Shown one piece after another: positions 12,390 to 18,141 of a stretch of DNA of 35,508 nucleotides (its first letter is position 1; every line of letters starts with the position of its first letter). The stretch covers positions 1 through 35,508 of IMG/VR virus record IMGVR_UViG_3300044844_000380, one strand, 5' to 3'. Below the pieces are notes generated by a model. That model was given only the letters and a program-made list of their open reading frames with translations, did no database searches and had not been told where the DNA came from. Source of the DNA: a virus. The translations under genes and the position numbers were made by a program.

Positions 12390-12497
12390 GCACATGAAGC
12401 AGTGTTGGCGCTAAAACCGAACTAAGGAACAACGCACGGCGCTAACCCGTTTACCACCAACACGTATGGGAACTTGGCTCAATCCCCATGCGTGTTG
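12390..12497. promoter_or_regulatory. structured leader element C upstream of glutaredoxin
   Basis: A long stem, CAACACGTATGGG (12458-12470) with CCCATGCGTGTTG (12485-12497), can form with a single T/G exception. The arm at 12458-12463 can instead pair with GTGTTGG (12402-12408) as part of CCAACAC (12457-12463), so two folds are mutually exclusive. The AGCAGTGTT (12398-12406) and GGCGCTAACCCG (12438-12449) words recur in element A. On the minus strand this lies 26 bases or more before the glutaredoxin start, where a regulated leader would be expected. Confidence 0.5.
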
Positions 12498-12503
12498 CCT
12501 CTG

Positions 12504-12531
12504 AAAAAAGTGGCCCCAGTTACGGAGCCAC
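12504..12531 (-). terminator. rho-independent terminator after the VRR-NUC gene
   Basis: On the minus strand GTGGCTCC (complement of 12524-12531) pairs with GGGGCCAC (complement of 12510-12517) over 8 bp with one G-T wobble and a 6-base loop, followed by six T residues (12504-12509). It lies about 70 bases after the stop of the nuclease gene at 12600 and would end that transcript before the structured leader and the glutaredoxin gene. Confidence 0.7.
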
Positions 12532-12599
12532 AAAACCAATCAAAGGAGAAACCAAAATAACAATCAACAAACCAACCAGCCCTCTGGAATGATTCCATA

Positions 12600-12884
12600 T
12601 TACACACATTTTTTTAAAACTTCAACCGCATCTTCTACAGAATTAACAATAAATAAATTATTTCCTGGCCACTCATCATGGAACTTCTGTTCCGCCGCCG
12701 TCAGATCGCGGGCCGACGCAGCTTTACTGCCATCTTTTATTTCAAATAAAAGCGTGTAGCCGTTGTAATACACCAACAAATCAAACAGGCCGGCGTGATT
12801 AATCGCACGAACATACGCCCCACATTCCCGCAGGAATAGAACTATTTCGTTTTCATTATCGTCGCGCCTGGCAGCTCGTCGCAT
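12600..12884 (-). CDS. VRR-NUC-like PD-(D/E)XK nuclease, 94 aa
   Basis: The start at 12884 (MRRAARRDDNENEIV) is chosen because GAGGA precedes it, rather than the earlier in-frame ATG at 12965 which lies inside the promoter zone. The core reads AINHAGLFDLLVYYNGYTLLFEIK, giving Asp35, then Glu48-x-Lys50 in the second strand, and LTAAEQKFHDEWPG. This is the VRR-NUC/Holliday-junction-resolvase-like layout. It would cleave branched or replicating DNA. It is divergent from the recombination operon, and the two would be co-expressed. Confidence 0.8.
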   Translation of the reverse strand: MRRAARRDDNENEIVLFLRECGAYVRAINHAGLFDLLVYYNGYTLLFEIKDGSKAASARDLTAAEQKFHDEWPGNNLFIVNSVEDAVEVLKKCV

Positions 12885-12909
12885 ACAAAAGTCCTCATGT
12901 TGATTGGCG

Positions 12910-12918
12910 TTTATACCA
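12910..12918 (-). promoter_or_regulatory. extended -10 promoter for the VRR-NUC gene
   Basis: On the minus strand TGGTATAAA (12918 down to 12910) has the TGn extension and a strong -10 hexamer, about 25 bp before the nuclease start. No clear -35 is seen. It is back to back with the plus promoter at 12934-12962. Confidence 0.5.
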
Positions 12919-12933
12919 GATATAAAAAAACTC

Positions 12934-12962
12934 TTGACGTACATGAACCTACCTGTTACATT
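12934..12962 (+). promoter_or_regulatory. sigma70-type promoter of the recombination operon
   Basis: TTGACG (12934-12939) and TACATT (12957-12962) are separated by 17 bases, with TGT directly before the -10 hexamer. The first gene starts at 12994 behind AGGAGA. The -10 word TGTTACATT closely matches that ahead of the first operon (402-410), which suggests the two plus-strand operons are turned on by the same polymerase at about the same time. Confidence 0.7.
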
Positions 12963-12993
12963 CACACACAGAACAACCAGTCAGGAGAAAGCA

Positions 12994-13239
12994 ATGGAAG
13001 AGAAAGCAACCGATCTGATGGACACCGGCTATGGGCTGGCCGCTCATCTTGTCGACTATTCAATGGACAAAGCAGATAACAACGGGATGATTGCATCCCT
13101 GGCCCTAGGTATGGCATACGCATCATTGATGTGTTCCAACCGTATCGATGAACAAAAAGCAATTGACCTGGTGCGCGGCGTCTATGCCCGAGCAGCTCAT
13201 TTTGAATCACTGATAGGAGGCTCGCATGAAACTCACTAA
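12994..13239 (+). CDS. hypothetical protein, 81 aa
   Basis: The start at 12994 follows AGGAGA and the promoter above; the longer frame from 12904 begins upstream of the promoter and is rejected. The product is helical (KATDLMDTGYGLAAHLVDYS, then LALGMAYASLMC) and acidic-to-neutral. No family is recognised. The gene overlaps the next start by 14 bases, so it leads the recombination operon. Confidence 0.65.
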   Translation: MEEKATDLMDTGYGLAAHLVDYSMDKADNNGMIASLALGMAYASLMCSNRIDEQKAIDLVRGVYARAAHFESLIGGSHETH

Positions 13240-14104
13240 CAACTACAACCTACCCGAGACAATTGTCAATGTCCTAAAGCGCCCCACGTATAGCAAAGGC
13301 AAGGCAAACATATCGGCCACCGAACTACTCAATAGCCCCCGCGTTGTGCAGCTCAAGCGTAAACACTGGGATGACATTGAAGAGGACGCAGCCGACATGG
13401 TTTGGTCCCTATTTGGGACTGCCGTTCACGGCGTCCTGGAGCATGGTAAAGACGACCACCATATCGTAGAAGAGCGAATCCATACCGAAGTGGATGGCTG
13501 GAAGATATCAGGCGCCATCGACCTGCAAGAGTTGACCGATGCCGGCACCATTCTGTCTGACTACAAAGTCACCAGCGCCTGGGCCGTGATGAATGAGAAA
13601 CAAGATTGGCATTCACAGTTAAACCTGTACGCCTACCTGGTTGAAAGCGTCAAGAAAAAGCCTGTATGCAAGGCGCAGATTGTCGCTATCGTCCGGGACT
13701 GGTCGCGTAGGGACGCTAAGACCCGCGAGGGTTACCCGCAAGCGCCGATTGTGGTAATAGACATTCCGTTATGGTCATTTGAAGAGCGCGAAGCATATGT
13801 CAAGGCCCGCGTAGCTCTGCACGAAGCAGCGTTCTTTAATGCAGAAATTGGTGGGAGCATTTCCGAATGCACCCCCGAAGAGATGTGGGAAAAACCCACT
13901 ATGTACGCCGTTAAAAAGGACGGCGCAGCCAGGGCCAAGAGCGTTCACAAGACGCTTGAGGAAGCGCAGGCAGCCCTAGAAGTCGCAAAGACCAAGGGTT
14001 ATGGCATCGAGGTGCGCGAAGGCGACCGCACCAGATGCTCTGGATTCTGTCAAATCGCCCAGTACTGTGATCAATACCAAACCTACCTCAAGGAGAAAGA
14101 ATGA
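13226..14104 (+). CDS. PD-(D/E)XK exonuclease (RecB/Cas4-like), 292 aa
   Basis: The core motifs are GTAVHGVLEHG (His68), GAIDL (Asp99), SDYKV (Asp112 and Lys114) and QLNLY (131-135), in the usual order for lambda-exonuclease, RecB and Cas4 type nucleases. Four cysteines (215, 271, 275, 281) near the C-terminus resemble the cluster set of Fe-S nucleases of this superfamily, although Cas4 proteins have one cysteine at the N-terminus. It would resect DNA ends to feed the ERF and SSB proteins encoded downstream. The start follows AGGAGG. Confidence 0.85.
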   Translation: MKLTNNYNLPETIVNVLKRPTYSKGKANISATELLNSPRVVQLKRKHWDDIEEDAADMVWSLFGTAVHGVLEHGKDDHHIVEERIHTEVDGWKISGAIDLQELTDAGTILSDYKVTSAWAVMNEKQDWHSQLNLYAYLVESVKKKPVCKAQIVAIVRDWSRRDAKTREGYPQAPIVVIDIPLWSFEEREAYVKARVALHEAAFFNAEIGGSISECTPEEMWEKPTMYAVKKDGAARAKSVHKTLEEAQAALEVAKTKGYGIEVREGDRTRCSGFCQIAQYCDQYQTYLKEKE

Positions 14105-14604
14105 ATGACGTTCAAAAGGCCGCACTGGACCGGTCAATCAAAACACTCAGCGCACTAGGCTGCACCTTTGCAATCGTAGACGCTGACAAAGAACTACACG
14201 GCAGCCCGCTTACAGTCTTGGATGAGCTTGGCTCTACCTATGCTGTGATCGACGCCGCCGGTGTTCGCCACGGCCTGGTCAGCGCCGTGTTAGAAAAGAT
14301 GGAATGCCAGTACGTCATCACCACTAAAGATGGAATGAAGTACAGCAACACCATTGACAAGACGCCCGACCCAGTGGTTAAACCGCAGCGCGAATTCCCA
14401 TACGGAGACACCCGAGCGTATGTGAAATCCTTTATCGGCACCATGCAGATCGGTGATACAGTCTCCATCCCCGCAGACAAGTACGGCGTCAGCAACATTC
14501 AAAACTCTGTGACGTCCTGGTTTGTCAGCACACACGGCAAGAATGCTTGCACTACTTTTCAAAACAAATCCACCAATTCGGTGGACGTTATGAGGATCGG
14601 ATAA
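14101..14604 (+). CDS. hypothetical protein with three beta-rich repeats, 167 aa
   Basis: The N-terminal half has three similar units of about 21 residues: LGCTFAIVDADKELHG, LGSTYAVIDAAGVRHG and MECQYVITTKDGMKYS, each probably a beta hairpin. The C-terminal half includes YVKSFIGTMQIGDTVSIPADKYGV and a Ser/Asn-rich end. No family is recognised. It is coupled to the nuclease gene by an ATGA overlap and to the next gene by TAATG, so it probably works with the recombination proteins. Confidence 0.7.
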   Translation: MNDVQKAALDRSIKTLSALGCTFAIVDADKELHGSPLTVLDELGSTYAVIDAAGVRHGLVSAVLEKMECQYVITTKDGMKYSNTIDKTPDPVVKPQREFPYGDTRAYVKSFIGTMQIGDTVSIPADKYGVSNIQNSVTSWFVSTHGKNACTTFQNKSTNSVDVMRIG

Positions 14605-14786
14605 TGCTGCAAAAAATTCAAAACCAAATCAAAGAATTCTTTCGTGAAGACCCACCAGTCTGCATCGAAACTGAACTCGAGGCCATTCGCCAACGCAATG
14701 AGCAACGCGTCAAATTAGCGATTGAAAAGCTCGGCGAGAAATGGGTTGGCCACCCTAACCATGCAGTCCAAAAGATTAAATTATGA
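14604..14786 (+). CDS. small helical protein, 60 aa
   Basis: The start at 14604 is fixed by TAATG coupling with the previous stop; the longer frame from 14547 is rejected. The product is a charged helix (IQNQIKEFFRED, then LEAIRQRNEQRVKLAIEKLG). It may form a coiled coil. No family is recognised. Confidence 0.65.
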   Translation: MLQKIQNQIKEFFREDPPVCIETELEAIRQRNEQRVKLAIEKLGEKWVGHPNHAVQKIKL

Positions 14787-15019
14787 AACGCAACACCTCA
14801 GAATCAGCGCCATGCGTGGCGCAAACAGCTTACAAACTAAAGGATGTAACCTATGTCCCGCATTACCGTAACTGCCACCTGTATGTAGGCCCCGGCTACC
14901 CCAAGTTCAACCGGACCACCTACTCCGCAGCCGAGCTAGTGCTTGCGGGCGCAGCATCCGTACACGAAATGTTGTGGAACAGGGCCAATCACGGCATCGT
15001 CAACGAAATCCACCCATAA
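14783..15019 (+). CDS. hypothetical protein, 78 aa
   Basis: The ATG at 14783 overlaps the upstream stop by four bases. The product includes YKLKDVTYVPHYRNCHLYVGPG and then a helix AELVLAGAASVHEMLWNRAN. Tyr, His and Cys residues are frequent in the middle. Family and function are unknown. Confidence 0.65.
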   Translation: MKRNTSESAPCVAQTAYKLKDVTYVPHYRNCHLYVGPGYPKFNRTTYSAAELVLAGAASVHEMLWNRANHGIVNEIHP

Positions 15020-15027
15020 GGAAAACA

Positions 15028-15726
15028 ATGTCAGTTCATAAAAAACTCATGGCCGCCCGGGTCAAGCTTCTGGCCACCGACTTAAAGAAGTCGGGACGGA
15101 ACACGTTTCAAAACTACTCATACTTTGAGCTGGGCGATTTCATCCCCCACATTCAAACCATCTTTAACGATATCGGTCTGTGCGGGGTGGTAACGTTTAA
15201 CAACGAGTATGCCCAGCTGTGCATCACAGACGTAGATGACGGCACGGTCATTGTGATCACCAGTCCAATGGCAGAGGCCGCACTCAAAGGTGCCCAGCCG
15301 ATCCAGCTCATGGGTAGCATACAGACTTATCAACGTCGCTACCTTTGGATGGCAGCGATGGAGCTGACCGAACATGACACGATAGACATGACGCCGGCCC
15401 CAGAGCCAAAGACCAAGCCTGAGCCCAAGCCCGCACCAAAGCCAGCGGAGAAACCTACAACACCCGAAACGATGCAAGGCGCCCCCGACTACTGGTCGCT
15501 TAAAGTGACAGCCAGGCCGGCTGGTGACGACAAGGAATGGTGCGGTTTGGTGGTGGACATGTCACGCATTGGCTTAACCCAGTGCGGCAGCGAAGCAGAT
15601 GTCATGTCCCTCTTCAAGGTAAACCGCAACATCTTTGCACATTTCAAAGTGCTAGATGCCGACCGCTATGAAAAGCTTATGGCGGAATTTAAGAAAACCA
15701 GTGAATCATTTAAGGAAAAAGCATGA
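15028..15726 (+). CDS. ERF-family single-strand annealing protein, 232 aa
   Basis: The start is at 15028 behind AAGGA; an earlier in-frame start at 14974 overlaps the previous gene and is less likely. LKKSGRNTFQNYSYFELGDF, the AALKGAQPIQLMGS segment and TYQRRYLWMAAMEL are the ERF signature. A Pro/Lys-rich linker (about residues 125-150) separates it from a second, smaller domain. ERF proteins anneal complementary single strands during phage recombination, with the SSB and exonuclease in the same operon as partners. Confidence 0.85.
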   Translation: MSVHKKLMAARVKLLATDLKKSGRNTFQNYSYFELGDFIPHIQTIFNDIGLCGVVTFNNEYAQLCITDVDDGTVIVITSPMAEAALKGAQPIQLMGSIQTYQRRYLWMAAMELTEHDTIDMTPAPEPKTKPEPKPAPKPAEKPTTPETMQGAPDYWSLKVTARPAGDDKEWCGLVVDMSRIGLTQCGSEADVMSLFKVNRNIFAHFKVLDADRYEKLMAEFKKTSESFKEKA

Positions 15727-16103
15727 ACTCAATTACAGTAGCCGGCACCCTAGGTAAAGACTCAGAGATGAAAAAAATGCCTAACGGCGATGCCCTGTGC
15801 AATTTCTCCGTAGCAGACGGCCAAGGTAAAGACAAGCCAACTATTTGGTGGAACTGCAGCCTGTACGGCAAGCGCGGAGAATCTTTGTCCCAGTACCTGG
15901 TTAAAGGTCAGGCCGTTACCGTGTCGGGCACCGTGTCTGAACGCGAATGGACTGACAAAGAAGGCAACAAGCGCAAGTCTATGGATGTTCGTGTGGGTGA
16001 TGTAGCCCTGCAAGGCGGCCGCCGCGATGCAGAGCCGCAGCAAGAGCGCCGCGCAGCACCCAAGGCGCAAGCGTATGACGACAGTGGTGATGTGCCTTTC
16101 TGA
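15723..16103 (+). CDS. ssb: single-stranded DNA-binding protein, 126 aa
   Basis: An OB-fold of SSB type is visible: ITVAGTLGKDSEMKKMPNGD, FSVADGQ, then WWNCSLYGKRGE and VSGTVSEREW. The C-terminus is a short linker ending in DDSGDVPF, the usual acidic tip that recruits partner proteins. It is somewhat shorter than most bacterial SSBs, as usual for phage proteins. It overlaps the ERF stop by ATGA, and the two would act together on single strands. Confidence 0.9.
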   Translation: MNSITVAGTLGKDSEMKKMPNGDALCNFSVADGQGKDKPTIWWNCSLYGKRGESLSQYLVKGQAVTVSGTVSEREWTDKEGNKRKSMDVRVGDVALQGGRRDAEPQQERRAAPKAQAYDDSGDVPF

Positions 16104-16105
16104 CC

Positions 16106-16525
16106 ATGAAGACCAACAACTTTGAAGCCGTCAAGATTGCGATGACGCAGAATCGTACCGGCTACGTGTTGACCTTGTCCGTCCACCCCGACGAAGTACC
16201 GGAAGATATTCTGCGTGACTTTGTTGGGGCACGGTACCAGGTGGTCATGGTACGGCTGAATGCGCAAGAAGAACCGATGAACCGCGAGCATGAGTACGCC
16301 CGCGACCTGGTTCGCAGCGCCGGGATGCTGTGCCGCGACCCCCTCTTTCAAAAGTTTCTATGCCAAGCTGGCCAGACCTTTGGCGAAAGCGAAGAAGAAG
16401 CCCGGCAATGGATGCTGGATGAATTCCAGATCGCCTCGCGCGCAGAACTTAAAAACAACCCAGAAGCGGCCAGACAATACATGGCCCTGCAACAGGAATA
16501 CCTAGCATGGAAACAAAGCGCCTAA
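16106..16525 (+). CDS. hypothetical protein, 139 aa
   Basis: It starts 3 bases after the SSB stop without a strong ribosome-binding site of its own, so translation is probably coupled. The product has a beta segment (YVLTLSVHPDEVPEDILRD), then a helical C-terminal half with EYARDLVRSAGMLCRD and EEEARQWMLDEF. No family is recognised. Its position between SSB and the RHH protein suggests a recombination or accessory role. Confidence 0.65.
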   Translation: MKTNNFEAVKIAMTQNRTGYVLTLSVHPDEVPEDILRDFVGARYQVVMVRLNAQEEPMNREHEYARDLVRSAGMLCRDPLFQKFLCQAGQTFGESEEEARQWMLDEFQIASRAELKNNPEAARQYMALQQEYLAWKQSA

Positions 16526-16812
16526 TCCCTTATTCGGTCCACCTGCGGGAGGACATCTACCATCAGCTAAAAGACGCTGCAAAGGGCCGTAAAGCCAGCG
16601 GAATCGTGCGTGACGCCATCACCATGATCATCGAGGGCGACGACGCCTTTAGCGCAGGGTTTAACAAAGGCCTACGCGAAGCTATGAAAGTGGTGCGTGA
16701 TGACGTTTGGGCCAAGAGCCTGTCTGTTCACGGCGAGCTGATGTCAGAAGTTTTATCTGACCAAATCGCTGAGAAGCTTGGAGGCGAAAATGGCAACAAG
16801 AAAAAAGCCTGA
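16507..16812 (+). CDS. ribbon-helix-helix-like DNA-binding protein, 101 aa
   Basis: The N-terminus reads LIPYSVHLREDIYHQLKDAAK, then ASGIVRDAITMIIEG, a strand followed by two helices as in the ribbon-helix-helix fold. A helical C-terminal extension with acidic and basic stretches follows. It could repress a promoter in this operon. The gene starts 19 bases inside the previous one. Confidence 0.65.
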   Translation: METKRLIPYSVHLREDIYHQLKDAAKGRKASGIVRDAITMIIEGDDAFSAGFNKGLREAMKVVRDDVWAKSLSVHGELMSEVLSDQIAEKLGGENGNKKKA

Positions 16813-16996
16813 AGGTATAGCAGCCCTAGCGCCCAAGCCACACAACCCATCCATCCAGGACATCACAATGCTTGACTGGTATGCGATGGCTCTCACGATT
16901 GCCTGGGTTTGCACCGACGAAGATCACGGAGCGGAAGCTGAAAAGATTTTTGACATGGCAGAAGCCTTGATGGCCGAACGGGAGAAACGCCTGTGA
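16790..16996 (+). CDS. hypothetical protein, 68 aa
   Basis: The start at 16790 follows GGAGG with a 5-base gap; an upstream TTG in the same frame is less likely. The product begins with basic residues, then has a helix LDWYAMALTIAWVCTDED and an acidic helical tail. It is acidic overall and contains one cysteine. No family is recognised. It is GTGA-coupled to the HNH-like gene. Confidence 0.65.
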   Translation: MATRKKPEGIAALAPKPHNPSIQDITMLDWYAMALTIAWVCTDEDHGAEAEKIFDMAEALMAEREKRL

Positions 16997-17256
16997 ATAA
17001 CAAGCTGACTGCCAAACACAGGCGCCACCTGGCTTTGGTAAAGGCTTTACCATGTAGCGTATGTGATGCACCAGGCCCCAGCGCTGCGCATCATGTAAAG
17101 CAGAACCAGCAGTACACCGCTGTCGCCCTATGTACCGACTGCCATCAGGGCCCGGTCATGGGATGGCACGGGCAGAAGCGCATGTGGGCCATCAAAAAGA
17201 TGGACGAGCTGGACGCTTTAAACATTACGATAGAACGTTTGCTGGACAACCAATGA
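16993..17256 (+). CDS. HNH-type zinc nuclease-like protein, 87 aa
   Basis: The GTG start overlaps the previous stop. The sequence CSVCDAPGPSAAHHVKQ, then ALCTDCHQGPVMG and a WHGQKRMW helix, shows two CxxC pairs and a His-His, the layout of small HNH or treble-clef nucleases such as those of the DUF968/Ref type. It would bind zinc and may nick or cut DNA in recombination. Assignment to a specific HNH subfamily is not secure. Confidence 0.7.
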   Translation: MNNKLTAKHRRHLALVKALPCSVCDAPGPSAAHHVKQNQQYTAVALCTDCHQGPVMGWHGQKRMWAIKKMDELDALNITIERLLDNQ

Positions 17257-18086
17257 GCCCATACCGCATCACTGAACCAACGTGCATTTCTTTTTCCGGT
17301 GGGCGCACCTCGGCATACATGCTATGGAAAATCCTGGAAGCTCACGACATGAGCCTACCAAGCGAAGCTATAGTTTGTTTTGCTAATACGGGCAAAGAAG
17401 AAGAAGCTACGCTACGGTTCATTGATCGGTGTTCTAAAGAATGGGGCGTCAAGATTCATTGGTTGGAATACACCCACCACGAAGACGTCAAGCAAAGGTT
17501 TAAACAAGTTACGTTTGAAACGGCCAGCCGGGATGGCCAGCCATTCTTTGAGCTTATAGATCAGAACGGCAAACCCTTCCTGCCCAATCCCGTTGCGCGC
17601 ATCTGTACCGTGCGACTCAAGCTTAATGTTATCCATCACTACTTGCTATCCCTGGGATGGGATCACGAAGAGAATCAAGACTGGGTCGGCATTAGGGCAG
17701 ACGAGCTACGCAGGGCGGCAAAGATTCACCGCAGCCGAACACCTTTAGTCGTCGATGGCGTGACCAAAGAAACCGTAGGAAACTTCTGGCGCCAGCATTC
17801 CTTTGACCTAGAGCTGCCCAGCATGAACGGCGTCACCATGCACGGCAACTGCGACCTATGCTTTTTAAAGCCAGCTCAACAAATTTTGAGCCTGATTCGG
17901 GAGAAGCCTGAGCGCGCAAACTGGTGGATTAAGATGGAGCAACACGCCCAATCCAGCGCCCGTAATACTGGCGCCACCTTTAGAAATGACCGGCCAAGCT
18001 ACGCTCAGATGCAGGAATTTGCTTTAAAACAAACAGATTTGTTTGACCCAGACGACGAGGGCATCGCCTGTTTCTGTGGTGATTAG
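17253..18086 (+). CDS. PAPS-reductase-like PP-loop protein, 277 aa
   Basis: The start at 17253 is fixed by ATGA coupling. SFSGGRTS (residues 13-20) is the PP-loop, followed by VCFANTGKEEE, GIRADE (about 146-151) and several cysteines: 118 (ICTVRLK), 200 and 203 (GNCDLC), and 273 and 275 (CFC). Members of the adenosine 5'-phosphosulfate reductase superfamily include DndC-like proteins and many phage enzymes of unknown substrate. It could activate sulfur or thiolate a base, but no DNA phosphorothioation partner genes are visible. It ends the operon. Confidence 0.8.
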   Translation: MSPYRITEPTCISFSGGRTSAYMLWKILEAHDMSLPSEAIVCFANTGKEEEATLRFIDRCSKEWGVKIHWLEYTHHEDVKQRFKQVTFETASRDGQPFFELIDQNGKPFLPNPVARICTVRLKLNVIHHYLLSLGWDHEENQDWVGIRADELRRAAKIHRSRTPLVVDGVTKETVGNFWRQHSFDLELPSMNGVTMHGNCDLCFLKPAQQILSLIREKPERANWWIKMEQHAQSSARNTGATFRNDRPSYAQMQEFALKQTDLFDPDDEGIACFCGD

Positions 18087-18098
18087 TACTACAAAATG

Positions 18099-18125
18099 TA
18101 AAAAGAACCGAAACGTTTTGGTTCT
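18099..18125 (-). terminator. rho-independent terminator of the late virion operon
   Basis: On the minus strand AGAACCAAA (from 18125) pairs with TTTCGGTTCT (to 18104) with a short loop and one wobble, and is followed by TTTTT (18100-18104) and more T-rich sequence. It lies 17 bases after the stop of the 2651-residue protein. On the plus strand there is no T run, so it should stop only the minus transcript, which meets the plus operon here. Confidence 0.75.
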
Positions 18126-18141
18126 CGATACACTTTAGTTC

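Noticed and set aside
17253-18086. Complete dnd-type phosphorothioation system
   Set aside because: Only a PAPS-reductase-like gene is present; DndB, DndD, DndE and cysteine desulfurase genes are not in the window.
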